Positions 18,969-29,495 of a DNA stretch of 49,813 nucleotides are shown piece by piece. Source of the DNA: Chitinophaga pinensis (GTDB taxonomy: Bacteria; Bacteroidota; Bacteroidia; 2-12-FULL-35-15); the NCBI GenBank assembly GCA_945865315.1, contig CAMBDK010000009.1, positions 1 through 49,813 on the forward strand, written 5' to 3'. The notes beneath the pieces were generated by a model. That model was given only the letters and a program-made list of their open reading frames with translations, was not told the origin of the DNA and searched no databases. Made by a program: the position numbers and the translations under genes. Positions within the stretch are counted from its first letter, which is position 1. Each line of letters starts with the position of its first letter.

Positions 18969-20234
18969 TTAATTTTCATCAAAAAAACTTTTTAATTTAT
19001 CGATGAAGCTTGAAGTACCAGTTTTAGAATGTTCCTTGATAGTTTCAGGGATAATTACATTATTATTCTTGCGGTTTTTTTTGTCTAGCGTTTCCAATCC
19101 TTTCATAATAAGACCTACGGAAGTAGCAAACATAGGACTTGTAATGTCTTCGTTGCTTGTTGCTAAATGTTCATTAGGGTAACCAATGCGTGAATCCATT
19201 CCAGTAATATATTCTACTAATTGTGTAACATGTTTTAATTGCGCCCCACCGCCTGTAATTACTATTCCTGCAATTAATTTTTTCTCGTAACCGGAATTTT
19301 TTATTTCGTAATAAACGTGTTCTATAATTTCTTCCATGCGCGCCTGAATAATTGCCGATAAATTTTTTACCGATATTTCTTTGTGGGGCCGCCCTCTTAA
19401 ACCAGGTATAGATACAATTTCATTTTCTTGATTTTCGCTAGCTAGTGCCGAACCAAATTTTATTTTTAATAATTCAGCCTGACTTTTAATTATTGTACAA
19501 CCTTCTTTTATATCCTCTGTTATTACATTTCCACCAAATGGAATAACAGCAGTATGACGAATAATTCCATCTTGAAAAATAGCAACATCTGTTGTACCTC
19601 CCCCTATATCAACCAATACAACACCTGCTTCTTTTTCTTCGTCACTTAAAACAGCATCTGCTGATGCAAGCGGTTCTATTGTTAATTCTGTTACTTCTAA
19701 TCCAGCTTTTTCAACGCATTTGTATATATTTCGTGCCGCAGCCATATGCCCTGTTATGATATGAAAATTAGCTTCTAGTCTAATTCCCGACATGCCAATA
19801 GGGTTTTTGATGCCTTGTTCGCTGTCAATTATATATTCTTGAGGTAATACATGTATTATTTGATCGCCAGGTTGCATTACTAACCTAAACATATCGTCAA
19901 TCAATGAATCAATATCTTTTTGGGAAATCTCCTCCTCTACGCTTGATCGTGTTTTAATACCACGATGTTGTACACTTTTAATATGTTGTCCAGCAATTCC
20001 TACATTCACCGAACTTATTTCAACAGCAGATTTAGTGCTGGCTTCAGTAATTGCAGATTTGATGGCATCTACAGTTTTATCAATATTTTGAACTACCCCG
20101 CGAGCAACTCCAAAAGATTCGGATTTACCCATTCCAAGTATTTCAATTTTTCCGAATTCATTTCTACGTCCAACAATTGCAACAATTTTTGTTGTTCCTA
20201 TATCTAATCCTACTACTATTTCTGATGGTTCCAT
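18969..20234 (-). CDS. ftsA: Cell division protein FtsA
   Basis: A 421-residue actin-fold ATPase that tethers FtsZ to the membrane and signals to the septal synthases. The N-terminal VGLDIGTTKI phosphate loop, the SHS2 insertion (1C subdomain, about 85-165), the second phosphate motif VVLVDIGGGTTDVAIF and GIVITGGGAQLKHV are all present. It ends in an amphipathic stretch (SFIDKLKSFFDEN) that would insert in the membrane. It lies 85 bases after ftsQ. Confidence 0.97.
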   Translation of the reverse strand: MEPSEIVVGLDIGTTKIVAIVGRRNEFGKIEILGMGKSESFGVARGVVQNIDKTVDAIKSAITEASTKSAVEISSVNVGIAGQHIKSVQHRGIKTRSSVEEEISQKDIDSLIDDMFRLVMQPGDQIIHVLPQEYIIDSEQGIKNPIGMSGIRLEANFHIITGHMAAARNIYKCVEKAGLEVTELTIEPLASADAVLSDEEKEAGVVLVDIGGGTTDVAIFQDGIIRHTAVIPFGGNVITEDIKEGCTIIKSQAELLKIKFGSALASENQENEIVSIPGLRGRPHKEISVKNLSAIIQARMEEIIEHVYYEIKNSGYEKKLIAGIVITGGGAQLKHVTQLVEYITGMDSRIGYPNEHLATSNEDITSPMFATSVGLIMKGLETLDKKNRKNNNVIIPETIKEHSKTGTSSFIDKLKSFFDEN

Positions 20235-20319
20235 TGTCTTAATTTTATTTGCCCTATCATTTACTATTCAAGGGACGTTGTTTTTTTATATTTTATTTAT
20301 TTTTTCGGGTTTAATTTAA

Positions 20320-21171
20320 TTATTTTCTGGAACATACTATTTGATTTTTAAATTTTAAATTTATAATGGAGTATTTTTCCCACCAGCCAGTAGTGTTTAG
20401 CCCTTGGTGGTAAAACACTAATAGTTTTTTAAATTTTTCATTCATTGCTGTAGTATCTCCAAATATTATTTTTTGATTTCCTACCATCGGGACAATTTCC
20501 ATGTCTCTTTCGTTGTTTACATAAATTTGTTTTATCTGGGCTTTCCAAAATTCATTATTGTTAATGAAAACAGCCATTGCATATAATTCACCCAGTAGAG
20601 GATTTTTTACATTGTTTTTATTTTTAGGTATTGTATTTAAGGAATATTTATAATTAGCGGCAAACGACTCTTCAATATTCCCATTTGCAACTAATACATT
20701 GGCAGTAAATTTATCGGAAAGAGGCATTAGTTTCCCTTCATTATCAATATAATAACTGTCTCCGTAAGCATTAAATATGCGTACAATTGGTTTTCGTTGT
20801 CGCACTTCTACTTTTAGTCTCCCATCAATTGTTAAAAAAACTTCTGCATTTGCAATGTCAGCATGGCTGTTTAGCGCTCGTTTTATTCTAGGATAATTTA
20901 CACTTGATTTAGGCTGCCCTACAATAGAATCCCCTCTGTAAATAATTAATTTGGAAATATCCATTTTGTTTAGAAAATCTAAATCCTCGTCTTCAATTAC
21001 TTTAATGTCAAGACTTTTGCAAAGCAATGAATCTTGTTCTTTGTTTACAAATCCCATGCTTACCAGGAGTCCTATAATTAGTACTAACCAGAAAGTTATA
21101 TATGCTATTTTTTTTGCCTTTTTCAATGAATTATTTGCTTCTAGTTTTTGTTTATTTTTTTTAATTATCAA
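20320..21171 (-). CDS. ftsQ: Cell division protein FtsQ
   Basis: A 283-residue bitopic division protein. A short basic cytoplasmic segment is followed by a membrane helix (about 22-44), a POTRA-like region (about 50-115, including GQPKSSVNYPRIKRAL and VEVRQRKPIVRI) and a beta domain. FtsQ links the early ring to FtsL and FtsI. The identity rests on these features and on its position between murC and ftsA, since FtsQ diverges quickly. The start is TTG (no ATG nearby), 25 bases after murC. Confidence 0.9.
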   Translation of the reverse strand: MIIKKNKQKLEANNSLKKAKKIAYITFWLVLIIGLLVSMGFVNKEQDSLLCKSLDIKVIEDEDLDFLNKMDISKLIIYRGDSIVGQPKSSVNYPRIKRALNSHADIANAEVFLTIDGRLKVEVRQRKPIVRIFNAYGDSYYIDNEGKLMPLSDKFTANVLVANGNIEESFAANYKYSLNTIPKNKNNVKNPLLGELYAMAVFINNNEFWKAQIKQIYVNNERDMEIVPMVGNQKIIFGDTTAMNEKFKKLLVFYHQGLNTTGWWEKYSIINLKFKNQIVCSRK

Positions 21172-21196
21172 GACTATTTAAAATAAATAATTTTTT

Positions 21197-22684
21197 TTAT
21201 AATTTTTCTAATAATTTTTTTTTAATGGGCACAACGAAGGTGTCAATATCTCCAGCACCTAAAGTTAATAAAACATCTAATTTGCGTTCACTTATTTCAT
21301 TTACTAAATTTGTTTTCTGACAAATACTTTTGTTTACTAATTTCATTTTCTTTAATAACATTTTCGAATTCACACCTTTAATAGGTGATTCTCGAGCGGG
21401 ATAAATTTCCATTAAAATACATTCGTCTAATAAATCAAGACTTTTCGCAAAGTCATCAGAGAAATCACGCGTACGGCTGAATAAATGCGGTTGAAAAATC
21501 CCTGTTATTTTTTTACCTGGATACATTTCTTTTGCAGAATTAATACAAGCTTTTAGTTCTTCTGGGTGGTGCGCATAATCATCAATAAAAATTAATTTTT
21601 TTGTTTTTATAACGTAATCAAAGCGTCTTTTTACTCCCCTGAAAGTTTTTAATGATTTACGTATGTTTTGTTCTGATATTTTTAAGATGCAGGCTACAGC
21701 AATAGCTGCAACTGAGTTTTCTACATTGTGTAAACCCGCTAAGCCTAAATTAAGGTTTTTAAATATCCCTTTTGGCGTTACCACATCGTAATGATAAGAG
21801 GCGTTTTTTATTTTTATGTTTTGCGCAAAATAATCAGCGGTTTTCTCATTGATGGAATACGTTATTGCCTTTTTTGCCGATATAATATTCTTTACAATAC
21901 TTTTATTTACAATTAATTTTGAATTTACTTGACTGGCAAAAAGTGAATAGGATTCTTCCATGTATTTTTTATCTCCATAAATATCTAGATGATCAGCATC
22001 TACAGATGTAATAATAGCTATTTCTGGATGAAGGCTTAGAAAGGAACGGTCGTATTCATCTGCTTCAACTACTACTAATGAATTTATTTTTAGTTTTTTG
22101 CTTGTATTAAATTGATTTGTTTTTTTGTTTAGCTTTTTGCTTAACAATAAATTTGTATTATAATTTTGTGTGATACCACCTAAAAATGCAGAAGGGTCAA
22201 GGTTAGCAGTTTTTAATATATGTGCTATTAACGACGATGTTGTAGTTTTCCCATGTGTTCCTGCAACACCTATGGTATAAGATGACTTCGTTATCATTCC
22301 TAAAACTTCGGCACGTTTTTTTATATTAAAACCTTCATTTTTAAAGTATATTAATTCTTTGTTATCTATTGGTATTGCTGGTGTGTAAACAATTAATATT
22401 TTAGATTTCAGTTGTGAAATTGGAGTATTGTATTTTTTAGATATAAAATTTATATTTTCTTCAAAATGTATGTCTATTCCTTCCACAATTAATTCGTTTG
22501 TAAGTGTTGTTGCTGTTTTGTCATAGCCACTCACAAATTTACCCAAGGCGTTGAAATACCTTGCCAAGCCGCTCATCCCAATTCCCCCTACTCCTAAAAA
22601 ATAAAGATATTGAAAATCAATTTCCGTTTTTTTTATAGGAATGGTATGCGTTTTATTGTTTTTATTTAAAATTTTTTTTATCAA
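21197..22684 (-). CDS. murC: UDP-N-acetylmuramate--L-alanine ligase MurC
   Basis: A 495-residue Mur ligase that adds the first amino acid (L-Ala) to UDP-MurNAc in the cytoplasm. It has the UDP-binding start YFLGVGGIGMSGLARYF (28-44), the ATP loop GVAGTHGKTTTS (139-150), the central EADEYDRSFL block and C-terminal DDYAHHPEEL. There is an extra basic loop between the ATP loop and EADEYD (about 186-203). It starts at TTG. Confidence 0.97.
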   Translation of the reverse strand: MIKKILNKNNKTHTIPIKKTEIDFQYLYFLGVGGIGMSGLARYFNALGKFVSGYDKTATTLTNELIVEGIDIHFEENINFISKKYNTPISQLKSKILIVYTPAIPIDNKELIYFKNEGFNIKKRAEVLGMITKSSYTIGVAGTHGKTTTSSLIAHILKTANLDPSAFLGGITQNYNTNLLLSKKLNKKTNQFNTSKKLKINSLVVVEADEYDRSFLSLHPEIAIITSVDADHLDIYGDKKYMEESYSLFASQVNSKLIVNKSIVKNIISAKKAITYSINEKTADYFAQNIKIKNASYHYDVVTPKGIFKNLNLGLAGLHNVENSVAAIAVACILKISEQNIRKSLKTFRGVKRRFDYVIKTKKLIFIDDYAHHPEELKACINSAKEMYPGKKITGIFQPHLFSRTRDFSDDFAKSLDLLDECILMEIYPARESPIKGVNSKMLLKKMKLVNKSICQKTNLVNEISERKLDVLLTLGAGDIDTFVVPIKKKLLEKL

Positions 22685-22741
22685 TTTTTTTCTATACTAT
22701 TTATAAATTCTTGTTTTTTGTATCTCTTGTTTTATCTGATT

Positions 22742-23857
22742 TTATTGTTCTTTTTTATTTTTTATTAAATTTAAAACTTCATTTGCAATAACGTTTGCAG
22801 AATTATGTAATGCTAATTCCCCTATTTTTTTAGATAAGTGGCAGCATTGTTCCGAATCATTTATTAAAGCTATGGCTTGCTTACAAAGTTTTTCTTTTGC
22901 TTCATTGTCTTTAATTAATATTGCTGCATGATGAGTTACCAATGCCATTGCATTTTTTGTTTGATGGTCTTCTGCAACATTGGGCGATGGTATTAGAATA
23001 CAAGCCTTTTTTACCAAACATAATTCTGAAACAGAGCTTGCTCCTGCGCGTGAAATTACTATATCGGCAGCCGCGTATGCATAATCCATTTTATGAATAA
23101 AGTCATAAACTACAACTTCATTATTTTTGTAAATTGAAATAGCTTGTTGCGCATTTTGGTAAAATCCTTTTCCAGTTTGCCATATTACCTGTATGTTGTT
23201 TTTTGTAAATTCTTCCAAACAAGTTAAAATGCTCTCGTTAATTGTTCTAGCTCCTAAACTTCCTCCGATTACTAAAATTGTTTTGGAATCATTTTTTAAT
23301 CCAAACATTTTAATTGCCTCATCACGTTTGTTCTCTATTACTATTATGTCCTGTCGAACTGGATTTCCCGTTAACATAATTTTTTCTTTTGGAAAATATT
23401 TCTCCATACCAGGAAATGCCACACAAATTCTATCAACTTTTTTAGATAAAATTTTATTTGTTATTCCCGGGTATGAATTCTGCTCTTGTATCAATGTAAT
23501 TATGCCCTTGTTCGTAGCGGTTTGTAAAATTGGGCCGCTGGCAAAACCACCTGTTCCAATCACAGCATTGGGTTTAAATTTTTTTAATATTTTTTTAGCT
23601 TTTATTAAACTAACAATTAATTTTATTGGAAATATTAAATTAGATAAAGTTAATTTGCGTTGAATTCCAGTAATCCAAAGACCTTCAATAGGGAAGCCAG
23701 CTGCCGGTACTTTTTCCATTTCCATTTTACCATAGGCGCCTACAAATAAAAATTCTGTATCTGGGCGTAGTGTTTTAATAGCGTTAGCAATTGCGATAGC
23801 TGGAAAAATATGGCCTCCTGTGCCGCCACCACTCACTATAATTTTAAGTGGTTTCAA
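22742..23857 (-). CDS. murG: Undecaprenyldiphospho-muramoylpentapeptide GlcNAc transferase MurG
   Basis: A 371-residue GT28 glycosyltransferase that converts lipid I to lipid II on the inner membrane face. It carries the N-terminal GGGTGGH loop (10-16), a second glycine-rich motif GGSLGART, and the C-domain RAGASSVSEL and AEDHQTKNA, which bind UDP-GlcNAc. It starts at TTG within the last codons of ftsW (14-base overlap), which suggests translational coupling. Confidence 0.97.
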   Translation of the reverse strand: MKPLKIIVSGGGTGGHIFPAIAIANAIKTLRPDTEFLFVGAYGKMEMEKVPAAGFPIEGLWITGIQRKLTLSNLIFPIKLIVSLIKAKKILKKFKPNAVIGTGGFASGPILQTATNKGIITLIQEQNSYPGITNKILSKKVDRICVAFPGMEKYFPKEKIMLTGNPVRQDIIVIENKRDEAIKMFGLKNDSKTILVIGGSLGARTINESILTCLEEFTKNNIQVIWQTGKGFYQNAQQAISIYKNNEVVVYDFIHKMDYAYAAADIVISRAGASSVSELCLVKKACILIPSPNVAEDHQTKNAMALVTHHAAILIKDNEAKEKLCKQAIALINDSEQCCHLSKKIGELALHNSANVIANEVLNLIKNKKEQ

Positions 23858-24995
23858 TTAGTCCCCCTTTCTCATTAATTTCGTTTTCACGGCTAACACT
23901 TAATATCATTCCAATAGCAATACTTGTGAACCATATTGACGTTCCTCCCATACTTATTAACGGCAATGGTTGCCCAGTAACTGGTAGTAAATTTACTGCT
24001 ACTGCCATGTTTATCATTGCTTGAAATACCAAACTAAAGGTTATGCCGATAGCTATTAAGCTGCCAAATGTTCTTTCGCTTTTATTGGCTATTCGTACGC
24101 CACGAAATAATAATACAAGGTATAGAAATACAATAATTATACCCGCTATTAGTCCCCACTCCTCAATTACAATAGCAAAAATAAAATCGGATGAGGCCTG
24201 TGGTAAAAAGTTGCGTTGCATGCTATTGCCTGGCCCTTTTCCTAGAATTCCTCCTGTAGCAATAGCAATTTTTGATTGTTCGGCCTGGAAATTGCTTTGG
24301 CTGTCGCCACTGCTAAAATTCTCTATACGTGCTTTCCAAGTTGCACCTCGAGGAATGGCATTTGGGAAGTTGTATGCTAAAAGTGCAATTATTAAACCTA
24401 TAATAATACCAGATCCCATCAATAGCAATAAATGTTTTGCGTTCATTCTTCCTATGAACATTAATGTAAAGCAGGTCATAAATAATATTGCCGCGGTAGA
24501 AAAGTTGGACGGTAAAATTAATATACAAATTATTCCTATCGGTATAACTATCGGTAGGAAAGCTTTCTTAAAGTCTTTAATTACATTTTGTTTTATTGAT
24601 AACATGCGTGCAACATAAGTTATCAAAGCTAGTTTTGCAAAATCTGAAGTTTGAAAAGTTAATGAGGTTCCGGGAATCATCAACCAACGGGTGGCATCAC
24701 CTGCAGTTTTGCCATTTAACAGTGTATATAATAATAATGGAGCGGCTAAAAAAATGGCAAGTTGTGAAATTCTGGAAAAATAAATATATTTTACCTTATG
24801 GACGAAAAATATTAATAAAAATCCTGTCCCTATTATAAAAGTATGTTTTATTAAATACGAACTTGTGTCGCCTCCTTTATATCTATAGGCTAATGCAATT
24901 ACGGAGCTATATACGGCTAAAATAGAAACGAGTGAAAGTAACACTACCACTGTCCATATTGCTCTATCTCCTTTTATATATTTGAATAAATTCAT
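23844..24995 (-). CDS. ftsW: Septal peptidoglycan glycosyltransferase FtsW
   Basis: A 383-residue SEDS-family protein with about ten membrane helices that polymerises lipid II at the septum with FtsI. Family-typical segments include GDATRWLMIPGTSLTFQTSD, in which the Arg-Trp region precedes TM4, and the C-terminal GQPLPLISMGGTS. The assignment as FtsW and not RodA comes from its place in the dcw cluster between murD and murG. A 165-bp AT-rich gap separates it from murD. Confidence 0.95.
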   Translation of the reverse strand: MNLFKYIKGDRAIWTVVVLLSLVSILAVYSSVIALAYRYKGGDTSSYLIKHTFIIGTGFLLIFFVHKVKYIYFSRISQLAIFLAAPLLLYTLLNGKTAGDATRWLMIPGTSLTFQTSDFAKLALITYVARMLSIKQNVIKDFKKAFLPIVIPIGIICILILPSNFSTAAILFMTCFTLMFIGRMNAKHLLLLMGSGIIIGLIIALLAYNFPNAIPRGATWKARIENFSSGDSQSNFQAEQSKIAIATGGILGKGPGNSMQRNFLPQASSDFIFAIVIEEWGLIAGIIIVFLYLVLLFRGVRIANKSERTFGSLIAIGITFSLVFQAMINMAVAVNLLPVTGQPLPLISMGGTSIWFTSIAIGMILSVSRENEINEKGGLIETT

Positions 24996-25160
24996 GGTAT
25001 TTTAATCTACTTTAAAATTATATTTATTAATTTTTTGTAGTTGATTATTTAAAAAATTATTTGCTTTTTTTTCAATTGACAATTTTCAATTATTTTTTTA
25101 TTTATATTATATTCTTTTTTAGAACATAATTATTGAAATACATTTTTTGGTTTTGCAGAA

Positions 25161-26585
25161 CTATAATGATCTCACCGCTTGCTTAAATTGAGTGCCTCTA
25201 TCTTCATAATCTTCAAATAAATCAAAACTTGCACATGCTGGCGACAATAAAACGGTATCGCCTTTTTTGCCTATTTTGTAGGCTTGGGCAACTGCTTGTT
25301 TTGCTGAATTAGCCTCTAAAATAGTTCCTACCATCCCATTAAAAGCTTTTATAATTTTTTCATTATCGGCACCTAAACAGATGATAGCCTTTACTTTCGC
25401 CTTTACTAATTCATTTAACATGGAATAGTCATTTCCTTTGTCTACTCCTCCAAGAATAAGAATAACAGGATTATGCATGCTTTCTAATGCGTACCAGGTA
25501 GAGTTTACATTGGTTGCTTTTGAATCGTTTATAAATTCAATTCCGTGAACATTGCCAACTATTTCTAAACGATGACCAATATTATGAAAGTCAGAGAGAC
25601 TTTCGCGAATACTTTCCTTTCTTATTTCAACAAGTTTGCTAGTAACTCCTGCTGCCATTGAGTTGTAGGTGTTGTGTTTTCCTTGTAAAGCTAGTTCTTG
25701 AATTGTCATAATTAGAGGATTGGTTTTATTTATATTTATTATTAGTTGATTGTTTTCATTTAAATATGCACCCTGCTCTACTTGCTGTTTAATAGAAAAA
25801 GGATATTGTTTTGCTTTAATATTTTTTTTTGTTAATTCGTTCGCTATTATTTCATCATCCATGCAATAAATAAATGCATCGTTTTCTGTTTGATTGTTGG
25901 TTACTTTAAATTTAGAATCGATGTAATTTTGCATTTCATAATTATATCTGTCTAAATGATCTGGTGTTATGTTTAGTAATATTGCGATATCAGCTTTAAA
26001 TTCAAACATTCCATCCAGTTGAAAACTACTTAACTCTAATACGTAATAATCAAAATCTTTTTTTTCGGTGCTGCATGCATTTTCAGCAACAAGCATCGCA
26101 AAACTTTTACCTACATTACCTCCCATTCCTACATTTATGCCTGCTTTTTTTAGTATATGGTATATTAGTAATGTTGTTGTTGTTTTTCCGTTACTACCAG
26201 TGATACATATTTTTTTTGCATTTGTAAATCGTCCTGCAAATTCTATTTCAGATATAACTGGAATGTTTTTTTTATGCAATTTTTTTATCAACGCCACACT
26301 ATCTGATATTCCAGGACTTTTTATTACTTCATTTGCATTAATTATCAATGCTTCGGTGTGCATTTCCTCTTCCCACTGAATACCATTTTTTAAAAGAACG
26401 TTTTTGTATTTTTCCTTTATTTTCCCCATGTCGGAAAGGAAAACATCGTAACCTTTTATTTTTGCTAGTATTGCGCTTCCTACACCGCTCTCTCCTCCTC
26501 CTAAAATAACTATCCTTACTTGTCTGTTTTTAATATTTCCAGAGAGTGCTGAATTTTCCTTTTTATTAAAATTTTCCACACTCAT
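25161..26585 (-). CDS. murD: UDP-N-acetylmuramoylalanine--D-glutamate ligase MurD
   Basis: A 474-residue Mur ligase that adds D-Glu to UDP-MurNAc-L-Ala. It has a Rossmann-like N-domain (VILGGGESGVGSAILA, 26-41), KSPGI (89-93), the ATP loop GSNGKTTTT (130-138), NITPDHLDRY in the central domain and LILGGVDKG plus LLSPACASFDLF in the C-domain. All are diagnostic for MurD. It lies 55 bases after mraY. Confidence 0.97.
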   Translation of the reverse strand: MSVENFNKKENSALSGNIKNRQVRIVILGGGESGVGSAILAKIKGYDVFLSDMGKIKEKYKNVLLKNGIQWEEEMHTEALIINANEVIKSPGISDSVALIKKLHKKNIPVISEIEFAGRFTNAKKICITGSNGKTTTTLLIYHILKKAGINVGMGGNVGKSFAMLVAENACSTEKKDFDYYVLELSSFQLDGMFEFKADIAILLNITPDHLDRYNYEMQNYIDSKFKVTNNQTENDAFIYCMDDEIIANELTKKNIKAKQYPFSIKQQVEQGAYLNENNQLIININKTNPLIMTIQELALQGKHNTYNSMAAGVTSKLVEIRKESIRESLSDFHNIGHRLEIVGNVHGIEFINDSKATNVNSTWYALESMHNPVILILGGVDKGNDYSMLNELVKAKVKAIICLGADNEKIIKAFNGMVGTILEANSAKQAVAQAYKIGKKGDTVLLSPACASFDLFEDYEDRGTQFKQAVRSL

Positions 26586-26640
26586 TTTTTGTTTTTAATA
26601 TTTTTATCCATCCATTTAATTTAAATGGAGTAGAAAATAG

Positions 26641-27909
26641 TTATCTCAGTTTTAGTGTTACAATTGTTAGCACTGCCAACATAATGCCTACTATCCAGAA
26701 GCGTGAAACTATTTTTGATTCATGCATTCCTAGTTTTTGATAATGGTGATGAAGTGGCGCCATTTTTAAAAATCGATGTTCACGCGCGTATTCAATTCCA
26801 TATTTTTTCTTTCTTTGTTTGAAAATGAATACTTGCATCACTACCGATAAATTCTCTACCAGAAATACACCACATAATATTGGAATTAAAAGTTCTTTCC
26901 TTATTGCAATGGCGAAAACAGCGATGATGCCTCCTAAAGCTAGACTTCCAGTATCCCCCATAAATACTTGGGCTGGAAATGAATTGTACCACAGGAAACC
27001 AATACAGCCGCCAACAAATGCTGCTATAAAAATTACAAGCTCTCCTGAATTAGGTATGTACATTATATTTAAATAGTCGGCAAATATTCTATTACCTGAA
27101 ACATATGCTAATATTCCTAATGTAATCCCTATAATTGCTGATGTTCCCGTAGCCAAGCCATCAATGCCATCAGTTATATTTGCTCCATTAGAAACGGATG
27201 TAACAATTATAATTACTACCGGTATGAATATTAGCCAAGCCCATTTTCGATAATTTTTACCTAAAAAGGATAGCAACTCTGAGTAATCAAATTCATTGTT
27301 TTTTACAAATGGAATTGTTGTTTTCATAGATTTTGTATCTACGGTTGAATATTCTGGCATTTTTGTGGCCTGCGTATTTTGATTTACTGTTTCTATTGTA
27401 TACGCACTTTTCCCACTACTATGTAAGCGGTTTCTTACAACTACGTCGTGATGAAAATATATGGTTATGCCTACAATTAATCCTATACCAACTTGGCCCA
27501 TTATTTTAAATTTTCCGGCCAATCCCTTTTTGTCTTTTTTGAAAACTTTAATATAGTCATCCAAAAACCCTATAGCACCAAGCCAAACCGTTGATAATAA
27601 CATTAATAATATATATATGTTATGTAATTTAGCAAACAGCAAAGTTGGAATTACTATTGCTGATAGTATGATTAGTCCTCCCATTGTAGGGGTCCCTTTT
27701 TTTTGTAGTTGTCCTTCTAATCCTAAATCACGTACAGTTTCTCCTACTTGTTTTCTTTGTAATAAATTAATTATTTGCTTCCCAAAAACCATAGATATTA
27801 GCAAGGAAAGAATAAGTGCCATTGCCGCACGAAACGAAATGTATTGAAACACCCCTGCCCCTGGAAAATCAAATCTTTTATCTAAAAACTCGAATAAGTA
27901 GTAAAACAT
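26641..27909 (-). CDS. mraY: Phospho-N-acetylmuramoyl-pentapeptide transferase MraY
   Basis: A 422-residue polytopic enzyme that makes lipid I from UDP-MurNAc-pentapeptide and undecaprenyl phosphate. Diagnostic motifs: GTPTMGG (72-78), GFLDDYIKV with catalytic aspartates 117/118, [24 protein letters not shown] and the HHHYQKLG histidines. It is about 60 residues longer than the E. coli enzyme; most of the extra length is a hydrophilic loop at about 158-222 between membrane helices. Confidence 0.97.
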   Translation of the reverse strand: MFYYLFEFLDKRFDFPGAGVFQYISFRAAMALILSLLISMVFGKQIINLLQRKQVGETVRDLGLEGQLQKKGTPTMGGLIILSAIVIPTLLFAKLHNIYILLMLLSTVWLGAIGFLDDYIKVFKKDKKGLAGKFKIMGQVGIGLIVGITIYFHHDVVVRNRLHSSGKSAYTIETVNQNTQATKMPEYSTVDTKSMKTTIPFVKNNEFDYSELLSFLGKNYRKWAWLIFIPVVIIIVTSVSNGANITDGIDGLATGTSAIIGITLGILAYVSGNRIFADYLNIMYIPNSGELVIFIAAFVGGCIGFLWYNSFPAQVFMGDTGSLALGGIIAVFAIAIRKELLIPILCGVFLVENLSVVMQVFIFKQRKKKYGIEYAREHRFLKMAPLHHHYQKLGMHESKIVSRFWIVGIMLAVLTIVTLKLR

Positions 27910-27984
27910 TTTTTATTTTTTTTTTTTTTATTACTATACCTTTTTAATTTCTAATTGGCTTTATTTAAAAATCTTTTAATCAAG

Positions 27985-29448
27985 CTATTTTTCAAACGTT
28001 TTAAAATTTTCTTTTAATATTAACATATCATCAAATTGATATTTTACGCCATTAATTTCCTGGTATTTTTCATGGCCTTTACCTGCTATAAGTATTATAT
28101 CTCCTGATTTTGCTATCGAACAAGCAGTTTTAATTGCTTCGCTTCTATCCGTTATTGAAACTGTTTTTGTATGGTTTGTAGCGTCTACACCTTTTTGCAT
28201 TTGTTTAATGATTGAATTAGGTTCCTCGCTTCTTGGATTATCAGATGTAAGAATTACTCTGTTGCTTAAATCACATGCTATTTTTGCCATTACTGGACGT
28301 TTTGCTGTATCGCGATCTCCGCCGCAACCAACAACCGTTATTATTTGTTCATCGCCTGTGCGTATATCGTGAATGGTTTTTAATACGTTTGTTAGCGCGT
28401 CAGGGGTATGTGCATAGTCAACAATTCCAATTATTCCATTGCTTGTTCTAACATATTGAAAACGGCCCTCAACAGAACTTAATGTGCTTAATGTGGTGAG
28501 TACTTTAATTTTTTCTTCCTTCAGCAATATTGCTGTAGCATATACTGCTAAAAGGTTGTAGGCATTAAAATTGCCTATTAGTTTAGTCCATACTTCATGG
28601 TTGTCTATATTTAATTGTAATCCGCTGAAATTGTTTTCTATTACTTTACATCTAAAATCTGCTATTGAATGAAGAGCGTATGTTTTTTTTACTGCTTTCG
28701 TGTTCTGTAACATAATATTTCCATTTGCATCGTCGTTATTTGTTAATGCAAATGCATCTGGTTTTAACATATCAAAGAATTTTTTTTTCGCTTTGATATA
28801 CTCACCAAATGTTTTGTGATAGTCCAGGTGGTCATGTGTTATATTTGTGAAAACAGCTCCTGTAAATTGTAAGCCATCAATTCTATTTTGTACTAATGCA
28901 TGTGAACTTACTTCCATAAAACAATGGGTACATCCATCTTCTAGCATTTTGCTAAGCAATGCATTTAGGCTTATTGCATCAGGCGTTGTATGTGTAGCGG
29001 GTATTTGTTCATCATTAATTTGATTAACTACTGTTGATAACATACCTACCCGATATCCCATTTGTTTAAATAAATGAAATAATAAGGTTACAATTGTTGT
29101 TTTCCCATTAGTGCCAGTTACGCCAATTAAAGTTATTTTTTCGGATGGGTTATCATAAAAATTACTTGATATAATCCCAAGTGCAATAGCTGTATTATTT
29201 ACTTTTATATAGGTTATGTTCTCAAGGATGTTTTCAGGCAACACTTCACATAATATGGCAATAGCGCCACTTTTTATTGTAGCTTCAATGTGTATGTGGC
29301 CATCACTAGTTGTGCCTTTTATGGCTATGAATAAACTGTTTTGTGATGTTTTCCTCGAGTCAAAATTAATGGATGATATAGTAAGGTTAGTTGAACCAAT
29401 AATTTCAACTAAGCCTACTTTATATAATATGTCTTTTAATAATTTCAT
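27985..29448 (-). CDS. murE: UDP-MurNAc-L-Ala-D-Glu--diaminopimelate ligase MurE
   Basis: A 487-residue Mur ligase that adds the third amino acid. The N-domain has DSRKTSQNSLFIAIKG, the ATP loop is GTNGKTT (112-118), and the C-domain carries SDNPRSEEP near residue 402. The DNPR motif marks the meso-diaminopimelate type and not the lysine type, so the peptidoglycan is predicted to be DAP-containing. It lies 47 bases after ftsI. Confidence 0.96.
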   Translation of the reverse strand: MKLLKDILYKVGLVEIIGSTNLTISSINFDSRKTSQNSLFIAIKGTTSDGHIHIEATIKSGAIAILCEVLPENILENITYIKVNNTAIALGIISSNFYDNPSEKITLIGVTGTNGKTTIVTLLFHLFKQMGYRVGMLSTVVNQINDEQIPATHTTPDAISLNALLSKMLEDGCTHCFMEVSSHALVQNRIDGLQFTGAVFTNITHDHLDYHKTFGEYIKAKKKFFDMLKPDAFALTNNDDANGNIMLQNTKAVKKTYALHSIADFRCKVIENNFSGLQLNIDNHEVWTKLIGNFNAYNLLAVYATAILLKEEKIKVLTTLSTLSSVEGRFQYVRTSNGIIGIVDYAHTPDALTNVLKTIHDIRTGDEQIITVVGCGGDRDTAKRPVMAKIACDLSNRVILTSDNPRSEEPNSIIKQMQKGVDATNHTKTVSITDRSEAIKTACSIAKSGDIILIAGKGHEKYQEINGVKYQFDDMLILKENFKTFEK

Positions 29449-29495
29449 TTATTCCTATCCAATGTTTTTATGGTAATTTTGTATCTATGCTTATA

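Noticed and set aside
24043-24618. 191-codon open frame antisense to ftsW
   Set aside because: It lies wholly inside ftsW, shows no family resemblance, and low-GC coding sequence of hydrophobic proteins often leaves open antisense frames.
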